64,000 bases of DNA from Ruminococcus difficilis (GCF_016680995.1 NZ_JAEQMG010000010.1:37107-101106); one strand, 5' to 3'. Counted from the first letter of the stretch, positions 33,664 through 42,680 are shown. Notes: generated by a model from the letters alone, not told the origin. A program made the numbers and translations.

Positions 33664-34263
33664 ATGAATATTGTATGTTTAGATTTAGAGGGCGTATTGG
33701 TTCCCGAGATCTGGATCGCGTTCGCGGAGGCGTCCGGTATTCCGGAATTAAAGCGCACGACCCGTGACGAGCCGGATTATGACAAGCTGATGAAATATCG
33801 TCTGGATATCCTCAATCAGCACGGTCTGGGACTCAAGGAGATCCAGAAGACGATCGCCACGATCGATCCCATGCCCGGCGCCAAAGAGTTTTTGGATGAG
33901 CTGCGTGCCACCACACAGGCGGTCATCCTCAGTGATACCTTCTCTCAGTTCGCGAAGCCTCTAATGGAGAAACTCGGCTGGCCGGCGATCTTCTGCAATG
34001 AATTGGTCGTTGACGAAAACGGCAAGATCACCGATTATAAGCTCCGCTGCGAAAAGACCAAGCTCACTACCGTCCGCGCGCTCCAGTCCTGCGGCTTTGA
34101 GACCATCGCGTCCGGCGACAGCTTCAACGATCTCGCAATGATCCAAGCGAGCAAGGCGGGATTCCTCTTCCGCGCTCCCGACAGCATCAAAGCGGATTAT
34201 CCCGACATCCCCGCGTGCGATACCTATGACGAGCTGTTGACCCTGATCAAATCGGCACTGTAA
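33664..34263 (+). CDS. thrH: ThrH-type phosphoserine phosphatase / homoserine phosphotransferase
   Basis: 199 residues, HAD superfamily. Nucleophile motif CLDLEGVLVPE (with Glu-Gly after DL, characteristic of ThrH), motif II VILSDTF, a Lys near the middle, and motif III ASGDSFNDLAMI. The length fits the family. It hydrolyses phosphoserine in serine synthesis and can transfer phosphate to homoserine. ATG behind AAGGAAGG; own promoter at 33601. The lipoprotein gene begins shortly after the stop and may be read through. Confidence 0.9.
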   Translation: MNIVCLDLEGVLVPEIWIAFAEASGIPELKRTTRDEPDYDKLMKYRLDILNQHGLGLKEIQKTIATIDPMPGAKEFLDELRATTQAVILSDTFSQFAKPLMEKLGWPAIFCNELVVDENGKITDYKLRCEKTKLTTVRALQSCGFETIASGDSFNDLAMIQASKAGFLFRAPDSIKADYPDIPACDTYDELLTLIKSAL

Positions 34264-34288
34264 AATTTGAATAGTAGGATTAACTGTG

Positions 34289-34960
34289 ATGATAAAGTAT
34301 TTTATTATAGTTTTATTGATAGCTTTGCTGTTAACCGCCTGTTCTCAGCAGCAGGAAAAAATAGACAGGAATACGAAGGAAACCACTGTGGCTACGGAGC
34401 TTATTTCTACCGAAATTCAAAAGGATACCGAAAGCGTTCCTACGGAAGCGGAAACAACTATTCCCCCAACAGTAGCCGACGATCTCAACTATTATGAAAT
34501 GTATCAAAAAGAAGTAAAAAGATCGGAAGATGTAGGTAACGGTGAGTTTTTTACTACAGGTAGCGAATATGCAAAAGAATGGAAAAGTACAGATGGAAAG
34601 ATTTCGTTTATTCTTGATGCAAAGTACGGACCATTCGGTTACACGAAAACACATGCACAATACTATATTGATGGCAAAGCATATAATACTGAAATATCTT
34701 TTGATGTTAATGTTGGATTTGAGATGACAGCCTCAACAGAAAACAAGTACACAATCATTCTTTCAGGACCATTTGAATACGATCACGACGAACAATCGTT
34801 TACCGTTACATCCGGTTCAGAAGTTTTCTCCGTACCTTTTTTATCTGAATCTGAATCTATTGAATCATTTACTGTAGAAAAATGGAACTCAAAATATGGC
34901 GACCCATCAATTCCTTGTTATCAAAAAGGAGAAAAAGTAATCTTCAAAATGGTGAGATAG
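34289..34960 (+). CDS. AT-rich lipoprotein of unknown function
   Basis: 223 residues from the ATG at 34289 (a GTG at 34286 is also possible; AGGA upstream). Lipoprotein signal ending LLTACSQQ, Thr/Glu-rich linker to about 60, then a beta-rich globular domain with many aromatic residues. The gene is clearly richer in A and T than its neighbours, and it uses codons such as AAA, AAT and ATA more often, which suggests recent acquisition. I do not recognise the domain. Confidence 0.8.
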   Translation: MIKYFIIVLLIALLLTACSQQQEKIDRNTKETTVATELISTEIQKDTESVPTEAETTIPPTVADDLNYYEMYQKEVKRSEDVGNGEFFTTGSEYAKEWKSTDGKISFILDAKYGPFGYTKTHAQYYIDGKAYNTEISFDVNVGFEMTASTENKYTIILSGPFEYDHDEQSFTVTSGSEVFSVPFLSESESIESFTVEKWNSKYGDPSIPCYQKGEKVIFKMVR

Positions 34961-34976
34961 TATTCACATCTAAAGC

Positions 34977-35006
34977 AAAAAGCACCTCTTTTCGAGGTGC
35001 TTTTCT
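34977..35006 (+). terminator. Rho-independent terminator
   Basis: 11-bp stem AAAAGCACCTC / GAGGTGCTTTT followed by CTTTAT. Confidence 0.85.
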
Positions 35007-35010
35007 TTAT

Positions 35011-35090
35011 GTGGCTCCCTTTGGTAAAGGGAGCTGTCGTCCGACACGCGTGTCGGACGACTGAGGGATTGTATCAATGGAACGAAGTGA
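35011..35090. repeat. Family B interspersed repeat
   Basis: GGCTCCCTTTGGTAAAGGGA-GCTGTC, inner arm GTCCGACACGCGTGTCGGAC, TGAGGGATTGTATCAATGGA-ACG. Compared with 17705, the inner arm is completely different yet perfectly self-complementary. Confidence 0.8.
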
Positions 35091-35105
35091 CAGCCTTGAT
35101 TTATC

Positions 35106-35660
35106 TTATGTCTTGATGGCTTTAATCCTGTTGAGCAGGGGCTTGATCAATCGTGTGATCAGTACTTCGATCACGCCGAACGGTATCAGCACAGCCGCGC
35201 GATAGAGCAGCAGCGTAAAGTACGGAATATTCATCATCCCGCTGAGGATCAGTGTAGTCAGCGGCAATGAGCACAGCAGCAATACCGCGGCCTTGGCGAT
35301 GATGATGTCTTTGAGCTTGAACTCGCTCTGATACAGCACTACGCCGTAGATGATGCCCTCCCACACATAGCACGCCGTCAGCGCGGGATTCATGGAAAAG
35401 GCGGTCGGGTTCGCCAGGATAATAGACAGCACATCACCCGCGCCGGATACGATCGCCGCGCATACGGGACCGTACAGATAGGCGGTGATCACGATGGGGA
35501 TAAAGGAAAACCCTATCTTGACGAACGGCATGAACGCCAGCGTGAAGTTCGTGAAGATGCCGAGGATCACTCTCAGCGCCAGCATCATCGCGCATACGGC
35601 GAGCGTCTGCACATGGGTCAATTCCTTGGATGAACTTGCGAATTTTTTCAGATAAGTCAT
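35106..35660 (-). CDS. folT: Folate ECF transporter substrate-binding subunit FolT
   Basis: 184 residues from the ATG at 35660 with AAAGGAGG upstream; the longer frame is leader RNA. Six hydrophobic segments, with the FolT-like first helix pattern LAVCAMMLALRVILGIFTNF and a loop rich in Gly/Ala (AAIVSGAGDVLSIILANPTAF). It captures folates and hands them to the shared ECF module; ecfA1-ecfA2-ecfT lies at 52.7-55.2 kb. The upstream tetrahydrofolate riboswitch independently supports the substrate. Confidence 0.92.
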   Translation of the reverse strand: MTYLKKFASSSKELTHVQTLAVCAMMLALRVILGIFTNFTLAFMPFVKIGFSFIPIVITAYLYGPVCAAIVSGAGDVLSIILANPTAFSMNPALTACYVWEGIIYGVVLYQSEFKLKDIIIAKAAVLLLCSLPLTTLILSGMMNIPYFTLLLYRAAVLIPFGVIEVLITRLIKPLLNRIKAIKT

Positions 35661-35666
35661 AAAAAT

Positions 35667-35741
35667 ACCTCCTTTGCGCATCTCATTCAGCACCGTGCGG
35701 TCATCGTATGGAACACGTGTGCTTCCATCGCATAAGGAGGT
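35667..35741 (-). promoter_or_regulatory. SD-sequestering expression platform of folT
   Basis: On the minus strand, ACCTCCTTATGCG (from 35741) is complementary to CGCAAAGGAGGT at the folT ribosome binding site (35678-35667): 8 continuous pairs and 4 more after a one-base bulge. This would block translation unless the leader refolds, so control is probably at initiation. Confidence 0.7.
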
Positions 35742-35751
35742 TTCCGTATGC

Positions 35752-35946
35752 AACAGCGGGATGCAAAGAATACACCGCAGGGCACGCGTGCCCTTTTTCC
35801 GTCTTAGACTGAATGTCAGCTTTTTGAAGCATTTTTAGTTGCTTTCATCAAGCGTCAGTCATTGACTGAAAAAGCGGCGCGCCGCTTTCGTTCTGCCGTC
35901 AACTCCCCGTTCGGCAAACACTTAACGCGTATTCTTTTACTCTGTT
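35752..35946 (-). ncRNA. Tetrahydrofolate (THF/folT) riboswitch with a long expanded arm
   Basis: Read on the minus strand. P1 is AACAG/CTGTT (35946-35942 with 35756-35752). P2 is AGAATAC/GTATTCT (35935-35929 with 35773-35767). The conserved core ACGCGTTAAGTG follows P2, then an arm TGCCG ... CGGCA, then GAACGAAAGC. The 3' conserved part is GCGGTGTATTCTTTGCATCC. These match the THF aptamer I know from folT leaders. The usual aptamer is about 90-100 nt; here about 100 extra nt sit between GAACGAAAGC and GCGGTG, forming further hairpins (AAAGCGGC/GCCGCTTT, CAGTCAATGACTG, AGGGCACGCGTGCCCT). Confidence 0.85.
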
Positions 35947-35954
35947 TATTTTTA

Positions 35955-36043
35955 TCGTCATTGCGAGAATAAGGACGCATGTGTCCGATCTCAATCAAAG
36001 GCTCCCTTTCCTAAGGGAGCTGGCGCGAAGCGCCTGAGGGTTT
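35955..36043. repeat. Family A fragment followed by a short family B repeat in the folT leader
   Basis: TCGTCATTGCGAGAATAAGG ... CGATCTCAATC, then GGCTCCCTTTCCTAAGGGAG-CTGGCGCGAAGCGCCTGAGGG. Both are transcribed between the folT promoter and the riboswitch. Confidence 0.6.
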
Positions 36044-36077
36044 CTAAGGTGTTTTCAACCAAATTTAACCGTCATCC

Positions 36078-36106
36078 ATTATACTCATGGAACAGTGATT
36101 TGTCAA
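36078..36106 (-). promoter_or_regulatory. Promoter of folT
   Basis: On the minus strand: TTGACA (36106-36101), 17-bp spacer, TATAAT (36083-36078). A leader of about 410 nt precedes the folT ATG. It overlaps the region just past the licD-like stop. Confidence 0.8.
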
Positions 36107-36110
36107 TAGC

Positions 36111-36956
36111 CTATCGACACGGCGTTTCCAGATCCAGCGCCACCAGATCATGGTGCGGTACCTGCTTATCCTCCGGCGGCAGCTCCATATAATCGCCGAA
36201 CGCCATTTTCAGGTATGCGTCATAGCCCTTCGGGATCGGCATCTGCAAGCCCTCAAACTCGTGATAGATCACCTCGTTGAACGCCTCCTGCGGATACTCA
36301 TTCTTCATATATCCGGGGCCCGCGCAAAGTTCCGTGCTCTTTTTATGGGTGCGGAAACCGTAGCGGGTCATCTTTTTCTCGTGCTTTTGCCAGATTTTGG
36401 TGCGTCTTTCGCGTGAGGGTACCAGCTTCAACAGTACCGAGCTGACGAATTTGATCAGACCGCCGTGCTTACTGGGCACCACTTCGGTAATATACAGGCT
36501 GTACATCATCGCGTGATAGTATTGTAAATAGCGCTGCCATTTGCTGTCGGGGCATCCGTCCAGCGGAAAAACGTCCGTCACGATACCGTGCGGCACATCG
36601 ATATCCTTCTGGTTCTCTTTGACCATCGTCGCCGAGGTATCGATCAACGTCGCGAAGCTGTTGCCGGTGAATACCTTGTCGCCGTCGGTTTTCAGCATCA
36701 GGAATCTCTCGTTGCTCTCATGCTGCTTCCAGAGCTTGAGCATCCGCTCATAATCTCTGCGCGGCATCATCACGTCGATATCATCATCCCACGGGATAAA
36801 GCCGTTGTGACGGATCGCGCCGATCACGCAGCCGCCGAGCAAAAAATAGGTCAACTCATGTTTTTTACAGAATTCATCGAAATACACCAGTGATTCGAGC
36901 TCCTTGAGCTGGAGCTTTCTGAGCGTATCTCTGTCTACATTAATGATCTCACTCAT
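36111..36956 (-). CDS. LicD-family phosphotransferase
   Basis: 281 residues. LicD motifs are clear: LGGCVIGAIRHNGFIPWDDD followed by I-D-V-M-M-P-R-R-D-Y, which carry the metal-binding acids. Members move phosphocholine, phosphoribitol or similar groups to cell-surface glycans using CDP-linked donors. The ATG overlaps the stop of the glycosyltransferase gene (ATGA). It is the last gene of the yfhO-pepV-DUF975-GT2-licD unit, suggesting decoration of the same polymer. The transferred group cannot be predicted. Confidence 0.88.
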   Translation of the reverse strand: MSEIINVDRDTLRKLQLKELESLVYFDEFCKKHELTYFLLGGCVIGAIRHNGFIPWDDDIDVMMPRRDYERMLKLWKQHESNERFLMLKTDGDKVFTGNSFATLIDTSATMVKENQKDIDVPHGIVTDVFPLDGCPDSKWQRYLQYYHAMMYSLYITEVVPSKHGGLIKFVSSVLLKLVPSRERRTKIWQKHEKKMTRYGFRTHKKSTELCAGPGYMKNEYPQEAFNEVIYHEFEGLQMPIPKGYDAYLKMAFGDYMELPPEDKQVPHHDLVALDLETPCR

Positions 36957-38047
36957 AATATTTCTTCTTTTTCATCGTCATAGATAACGGTGTTGTTCTT
37001 GACCGCCTCTTTGATTTCTTCGATCCTTCTCTGCGCGCTGCCGTCCAGACTGTGTTTCCAGAAGGGCAGCTTGATCAATCCGATCAGTGTTCCGATACCG
37101 TAGCTGATGTGCAGAACGGGGAAGAGCAGCGGTAAGATCAAAAACAGCGGATTGACGGTCTTTTTGATGACGAACGCGCCGACAGTGTTGACGAAGTTGA
37201 ACATCGTATACATCGCCATGATAACCGCGAAAAATACCGGCTGGTTCAACAGCGCCCACAATAATAACGTGCCGACGATGCTCAGCAAAAAGACAAAGGG
37301 GATAAAGTGGAAGTAGCTCAGACATCCGGGACATACGCCCAGCGTCAGCCCGACCCAGTAGCCGTTGCCGTATTTCTGTTTGATCATTCGTGAAAAGGTG
37401 CTTCTGGTGTGCTGGAACGAGATGATCTCGGGGCAACAGCACATCTTGTAGCCCGCCTTGCGGATACGATAGTGCAGTTCATTGTCCTCGGTTCGACCCA
37501 GATCCTCGTTGAAGCCGCCGACTGTGGCGAATACCTCGCGCTTATACGCCGCGTGGAACAGGCTGTCGTGATATTCCTTTTGCGCGGCAGGTCTGCGGTA
37601 ATCCGCTACCGACGAGCCGAACAGGCTTTCTTCAGCCGCCAACAGCGTTTTTGTCCACGGATTGGGGTTGGCGCAAATATTGGGACGACCGCCGCCGACG
37701 ATGTTCTCGCCCTCCTGAATATTGAACACATTGCGGGAAACGAACTGGCGCGGGATCTTGGAGTGCGCGTCTACGCGGATGATGATATCGCCGGTTGCGT
37801 GTTCGATCGCGACATTCCACGCGCACGCCTGATTTTTACCGTTGGTCTTATAGATCTTCACATCATAAAAACCGTTGTCGGCGTTTTTAAACTCCTCCAT
37901 CACATCATGCGTATGGTCGCTGGAGTCGGAGTCGATCATGATGACCTCGATCTTATTATGAGGGTAGTTCTGATCCTCAAAATCTCTGAGCAAGCCCTGC
38001 AGCGCTTCTTCTTCGTTCCGCGCGATCGTACATAGTGAAACTCTCAT
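36953..38047 (-). CDS. Membrane-associated family 2 glycosyltransferase
   Basis: 364 residues. N-terminal GT-A domain: SLCTIARNEEEALQGLLRDF, MIDSDSSDHTHDVM (first Asp motif), then RVDAHSKIPRQFV (the donor-binding D-x-H variant), and GRTEDNELHYRIRKAGYK (catalytic E-D). The C-terminal third has three or four membrane helices. The overall form resembles ExoA-type exopolysaccharide transferases. It overlaps DUF975 by one base and licD by four, so translation is coupled. Confidence 0.88.
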   Translation of the reverse strand: MRVSLCTIARNEEEALQGLLRDFEDQNYPHNKIEVIMIDSDSSDHTHDVMEEFKNADNGFYDVKIYKTNGKNQACAWNVAIEHATGDIIIRVDAHSKIPRQFVSRNVFNIQEGENIVGGGRPNICANPNPWTKTLLAAEESLFGSSVADYRRPAAQKEYHDSLFHAAYKREVFATVGGFNEDLGRTEDNELHYRIRKAGYKMCCCPEIISFQHTRSTFSRMIKQKYGNGYWVGLTLGVCPGCLSYFHFIPFVFLLSIVGTLLLWALLNQPVFFAVIMAMYTMFNFVNTVGAFVIKKTVNPLFLILPLLFPVLHISYGIGTLIGLIKLPFWKHSLDGSAQRRIEEIKEAVKNNTVIYDDEKEEIL

Positions 38048-38820
38048 TATTCATTCTCCTCCAACGCCGCCTTTGTCATCCATTTCGCGCTCACGCACAG
38101 TGACTGCGTCATATAGGGGATGACATACAGCATAGGCAGAATCAACAGACACAGCAGTATCCACGGCGTAAAGCTGAAGATCAGCTTAGCGGCGCTGCCG
38201 GTTCTGTGCTTCATGATATATTTGTTGTATTGAAATACCTGTTTCGGTGAAAAGTCGGGATTATCGGCGCTGACGGTAAATACCGTAAAGTAGCGCAGGG
38301 AGTACAGCACCGTCGTGATCGTGGATAATACCGCCAGAATAAAGTAGCAATCGTAGTAGATAACGGTCTTGGCAAAGTTTGGCGCAAAGGCTGAAACGAT
38401 GATGCCGTACGCGATCAGCGGAGAGAACAGGAGCAAAGTCGGCAACAGCATACGCAGGATAAAACGAACGTTGAGCCCGAGCGCGTCGATATAACGTCCT
38501 GATCCAAAGTAAAAGAATACGTCCTTTAAGTCGATCTTCTCGGTGTACGCCGCTTTATAAAAGGCGCGGATATAGCCGTTGATGATCGGTGAAAACAGGA
38601 ATCCCATAATCACCTCTACCGGATAACCGATCGAATAGACGAGGATCATACTTGTCGTTTCATCCGTGACGAATTGAGGCACCAGACAGGAGATGATCGT
38701 TGTCGTGCCGTCAATGATGGCGTAAGGGATACAAATGATCAAAAGCGCCATGATCGCTCTCACATAATTTTGCTTTAGTATCCCGCGCGCCTGTGATTTG
38801 ATGATTGCTTCAGCAGACAT
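38047..38820 (-). CDS. DUF975 family membrane protein
   Basis: 257 residues with about five or six hydrophobic segments. The N-terminal I-K-S-Q-A-R-G-I-L-K-Q-N-Y stretch before the first helix is typical of DUF975 proteins, whose function is not known. It ends in TAATG overlapping the glycosyltransferase start and begins 6 nt after pepV, so it is in the same operon. It is probably an accessory protein of the envelope pathway. Confidence 0.75.
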   Translation of the reverse strand: MSAEAIIKSQARGILKQNYVRAIMALLIICIPYAIIDGTTTIISCLVPQFVTDETTSMILVYSIGYPVEVIMGFLFSPIINGYIRAFYKAAYTEKIDLKDVFFYFGSGRYIDALGLNVRFILRMLLPTLLLFSPLIAYGIIVSAFAPNFAKTVIYYDCYFILAVLSTITTVLYSLRYFTVFTVSADNPDFSPKQVFQYNKYIMKHRTGSAAKLIFSFTPWILLCLLILPMLYVIPYMTQSLCVSAKWMTKAALEENE

Positions 38821-38826
38821 CGTTCA

Positions 38827-40188
38827 TCATCCCTTAGTGTAAAGATTGTACATGCTTTCCAGACAGATCTGGGCATGCTGGAAGAATTTTTCAACATTGA
38901 TACATTCGTTGGCGTTATGTATGTTGCTGACTTCTCCCTCGAATACGGGGCCGAACGCGACGCCCTTACCGCCGAGCTTACGCGCGTAAGTACCGCCGCC
39001 GGTCGTATAGAGCTTCGGCTTTTCGCCCATGACCGCCTCATAAGATTCGGAGAGGATGCGAACGATATCGGAATCCTCGCTCAAATACAGCGGCTTCAAG
39101 TGCGACAGCACCTTGACATGGATGCCTTCTCTCTGAGCCTGACGGGTGATCTTTTCGAGCACCTTTTCGCCGTCGGCAGTCACCGGATAACGGATATCCA
39201 GCGTGCAGGTCGCATAGCCCTCGTCGATGTGGACGGTGCCGACATTGACGGAAAGAGAACCGGATTCCTTATCTCTTTGTTTGATGCCCAGCATCACGCC
39301 GTCGGTGTCCAGACCGATGTAGTGGCTGATGAAAGAGGGGAGAGAGCCCATCGTAGGAAGCGCGAAATTGGAGGTCAGCAGATCGATCAGCGCCGTAGCG
39401 GCATTCAAGCCCTTTTCGGGATCCGCGGCATGAGCCGCCTGACCGCGTGACAGCACCATCATGCCGTCGATGGTGTAATAGAATTCGAAAGAACCTCTCT
39501 TCGCGTCGGCAAGACGCGCCAGCTGATGATCCTCGTTTTCGGTACAGTCGAGAAGCGCGTAGGCGGTATCGGGGACAGCGTTGGTCGCTTTGCCGGAGTG
39601 GAACTGGGTCAGCGTGGTGCCGTCATGGGTATCCGCGTACAGCTCTAATTGTAAAATACCCTTTTCACCAACACAAATACCATATTCCGAATCGGGAGTA
39701 AAGGAGAGCTCCGGCATCGGTTCGTACTCAAAGTACTTGTCCATGTCGGTCATGCCGCGTTCCTCGCTGGTGCCGAAGATGGCGCGCAGGGTGTTTTTAC
39801 CGACAACGCCGTTATCCTTGAGTGCTTTCAGACAATACAGGTTGATCAGCGCGGCGCCCTTATCGTCGGCAACGCCGCGGCCGTACATATATCCGTTGTC
39901 TCCGATCGACAGCTCAAACGGCAGAGAGTCCCAGTTGTTGCCCTCGGGAACGACGTCCAGATGCGCCAGCACGCCGCAGAGCTTACCGCCTTCGCCCAAC
40001 TCAGCGTGACCCGCCTCATTTTCGATGCTTTCCGCTTTCAGCCCGAAGCTGATCGCTTTCTTCATCATCCAGTCCAGCGCCTCTTTACAGCCGTCCTGGA
40101 TACCGGTAACGGAATTGATGGCGATCAGTTCCGCCAGATCGGTGATGATCGCCTCTTTGTAGTCAAGTATTTTTTCGCCGAAACTCAT
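38827..40188 (-). CDS. pepV: M20 family dipeptidase (PepV/Sapep type)
   Basis: 453 residues. Zinc-binding motifs are present: LAHLDVVPEG (His and Asp) and GRGVADDKGAALINLY (bridging Asp), then GTSEERGMTD (catalytic Glu pair), with SPDSEYGICVGEKG-like spacing in between (here FTPDSEYGI). The C-terminal FGPVFEGEVSNIHNANE supplies the last His. It cleaves dipeptides in the cytoplasm. The start overlaps the yfhO stop by 4 nt. Its place in an envelope operon is unusual and may mean recycling of wall peptides, or may be only positional. Confidence 0.88.
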   Translation of the reverse strand: MSFGEKILDYKEAIITDLAELIAINSVTGIQDGCKEALDWMMKKAISFGLKAESIENEAGHAELGEGGKLCGVLAHLDVVPEGNNWDSLPFELSIGDNGYMYGRGVADDKGAALINLYCLKALKDNGVVGKNTLRAIFGTSEERGMTDMDKYFEYEPMPELSFTPDSEYGICVGEKGILQLELYADTHDGTTLTQFHSGKATNAVPDTAYALLDCTENEDHQLARLADAKRGSFEFYYTIDGMMVLSRGQAAHAADPEKGLNAATALIDLLTSNFALPTMGSLPSFISHYIGLDTDGVMLGIKQRDKESGSLSVNVGTVHIDEGYATCTLDIRYPVTADGEKVLEKITRQAQREGIHVKVLSHLKPLYLSEDSDIVRILSESYEAVMGEKPKLYTTGGGTYARKLGGKGVAFGPVFEGEVSNIHNANECINVEKFFQHAQICLESMYNLYTKG

Positions 40189-42680
40189 AACATCCTCCTC
40201 ATTTTCTTGGTGTTCTGTTTTATTCTGTATGTCCTGCGGAATTTTCGTTTAGCGCGAAAACCCTTGAAGATGATCAGGTAGATCGCCAGCGCGACGACAG
40301 CCGCGCCGGATATGATACAGCCTTCTTTCAGCAAAGGCGTGTGATAGACAAATTTGATCTCGCTGGTTTGACGTCCCGGTACACGCACCGCCATCAGACC
40401 GGCGTCGACCTCTTCAACCTCAGTCTTTTCTCCGTTGACATAGGCGGTCCAGCCTTCTTCATACGGAATACTGAAAAACAAAAGATTATCCATCCCTTGA
40501 TTGTCAAACTGTGCTTCAAAGCCGTCTTTTGTGTAGCGGAACGAGGTACAGGAGTGCTCTCTGAGCTGTTCTGTATCCGCAAAATAGCTTGTTTCATCGT
40601 AAACAAAATCACCGGTGATGCTTTTGAAGCCTTCGTATTTGGGATAATGGACGTCCTGTGATTTGTTGGGATCATGCGAGAAGTTGAGGTTGAGGTACAT
40701 CCCATCTGTATAGCCGGTGATATCCGCGTATTTTTCCATCTGATCCTGCGTCAGCACCATCGCCTTCAATAAGGCTAAATGGCGGACGTCTTTACTCAGA
40801 TCATCATATTCCTCTTTAGTGATGAAACGGTCATAGGTGAAGCCCATCGGAACATAATGCTCGTTTTCGTAGGCGTCAAAGCCGTTTTCGGTTCTGAGGT
40901 AACGATAGCCGGGCATATGTGTGGAATACGCCGTAGCGGCAGCATCGGGATCATCCTCCTCGAACAGATACTTAACAGATAAAAGTCCCCTTAATCCGTA
41001 ATGATCCGTTGAGGGGCGGGAGCCGACGTCACGCTGAACGCCGACATTATTATAGAAATTCATCAAAGACCCCGGTACGATGCTGTGGAAAGCCTGTATA
41101 TTAGGTATTTGCCAGAACATTCCCATATTATCGGAGGTTTGATAGAAATCGGATCGCACCTCTTTGACGTCGTCGATCGTGATATCCTTACCGCCGTTGA
41201 GTGCGTAGTTGATCATGAATTCATCGTCACGATCGGCATAGCTGCGCGCCGACCACATATACATCGTGCTGTATGTCGCGACAAATAAGCTCAGCGCGAT
41301 GACCGTGATCCGAAAGAACCACTTGCGTTTCTTTTGATAGCAAAAAGCGATGAGCAGCGTCAGAGCCAGACCGCATATCGCAGCGATGACGAATACCCAG
41401 AAGCGTTTAGGAGATTCCGCAATGCCGATATGGAAGGATTTGATGGGCTTGTCCGTTTCATCGGGCATTAAGCCGATCAACGCCGTTATGACAAGTGTGA
41501 TGACAGCGGTCGGAATGAACCCGCGTTTGAATTCATATATGTTGAAGTTATCGAGCGACTGAACAGTGACCAGTACCATCAACAGCGTCAGCATATAGAA
41601 CCATCGCGCGTAATAATTGTTGTTCAGGAACTGGAAGGTACTGTTGAGGATCGGGATCCCCGCCATGATCAGCAGAATGATGATCATCCTGCGGAAGAAG
41701 CCGCGCTTCTTGAGCCGCAGATGCGCGATCACGTAGGTCATGGAGAACATCGGGATGTACGCGGCGACGGATGACCATTTCGCACCCGCTGACGGCGTGA
41801 AGTTGTTTTTTGCCGGCACATCACCGGGGAAGAACAGACTGACCAGTATCTGGACGTATCGTTGCCCCTTTGGGTATACGACCGCGTCCCAACCGTACAG
41901 GAATTCCGCGACACGATAGTTACCCGTAATGGCGGCGACCGACGGCAGGAGCAGGATCATCGACATCGCGAATCCCGCGACACATTCAAAAGCGAGCGCG
42001 AAGAATTCACGGAAATGAAAGCGATAGGATTTTGAGATCAGTTTGACAACATAGTAGATGATGACAAAGACGACCTGTCCGAAAAAGAAGTAGTAGTTGA
42101 CCAATGCGGCGGCACATACCGCCAGCGCCACGACGCCTTTCCGCTTTGTCGCGTGAAATTCATCCAACGCCGCTAATAGCAGCGGAAAGATGATGATCGC
42201 TTCATGAAAATGGAAGAAAAAGATATTATAGACGGAAAATCCGGAAAACGCGTATAGTACGCCGCCGATGACCGCGAATTTCTTATGCCGTACATATCTG
42301 CGTATGTAGATGTAGGCGGATAACGACGCGAAGCCCAGCTTCAGCATCAACAGCGGTCCGATACAGTAGGGGACCCACGCAGAGGGCAGCAGAACGGTCA
42401 GCCAGAAAAACGGAGATCCCAGTACATAAAAACTGTAGCTGCCGATGAAATTAGCGCCCAGATCGGTCAAGTGGCTCCATCCCATCTCACCGTTTTGGAT
42501 GGAATCATGAGCCAGTTGATAGAAAGGGATCTGCTGGACATTAAAATCACCGTAGTATAAAAAGTATCCCTGATCATAGATCATGACAGGAACAATCAGG
42601 ACAGCAGAGAGGAGAAACGCCCATAAAAAGGCATATAACGAATATGGTTGTTTATCGTGATCGATGCGATTCAAAACCAT
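40185..42680 (-). CDS. yfhO: YfhO family membrane protein
   Basis: 831 residues, ATG behind AGGAGGAAC. About a dozen membrane helices fill the first 490 residues, including the family pattern YYGDFNVQQIPFYQLAHDSI in the first external loop. A large extracytoplasmic domain follows, and a final helix near the C-terminus with a basic tail. YfhO proteins are GT-C-like enzymes; in Bacillus and Listeria they glycosylate lipoteichoic acid with a lipid-linked sugar. It is the first gene of the five-gene overlapping unit. Confidence 0.85.
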   Translation of the reverse strand: MVLNRIDHDKQPYSLYAFLWAFLLSAVLIVPVMIYDQGYFLYYGDFNVQQIPFYQLAHDSIQNGEMGWSHLTDLGANFIGSYSFYVLGSPFFWLTVLLPSAWVPYCIGPLLMLKLGFASLSAYIYIRRYVRHKKFAVIGGVLYAFSGFSVYNIFFFHFHEAIIIFPLLLAALDEFHATKRKGVVALAVCAAALVNYYFFFGQVVFVIIYYVVKLISKSYRFHFREFFALAFECVAGFAMSMILLLPSVAAITGNYRVAEFLYGWDAVVYPKGQRYVQILVSLFFPGDVPAKNNFTPSAGAKWSSVAAYIPMFSMTYVIAHLRLKKRGFFRRMIIILLIMAGIPILNSTFQFLNNNYYARWFYMLTLLMVLVTVQSLDNFNIYEFKRGFIPTAVITLVITALIGLMPDETDKPIKSFHIGIAESPKRFWVFVIAAICGLALTLLIAFCYQKKRKWFFRITVIALSLFVATYSTMYMWSARSYADRDDEFMINYALNGGKDITIDDVKEVRSDFYQTSDNMGMFWQIPNIQAFHSIVPGSLMNFYNNVGVQRDVGSRPSTDHYGLRGLLSVKYLFEEDDPDAAATAYSTHMPGYRYLRTENGFDAYENEHYVPMGFTYDRFITKEEYDDLSKDVRHLALLKAMVLTQDQMEKYADITGYTDGMYLNLNFSHDPNKSQDVHYPKYEGFKSITGDFVYDETSYFADTEQLREHSCTSFRYTKDGFEAQFDNQGMDNLLFFSIPYEEGWTAYVNGEKTEVEEVDAGLMAVRVPGRQTSEIKFVYHTPLLKEGCIISGAAVVALAIYLIIFKGFRAKRKFRRTYRIKQNTKKMRRML

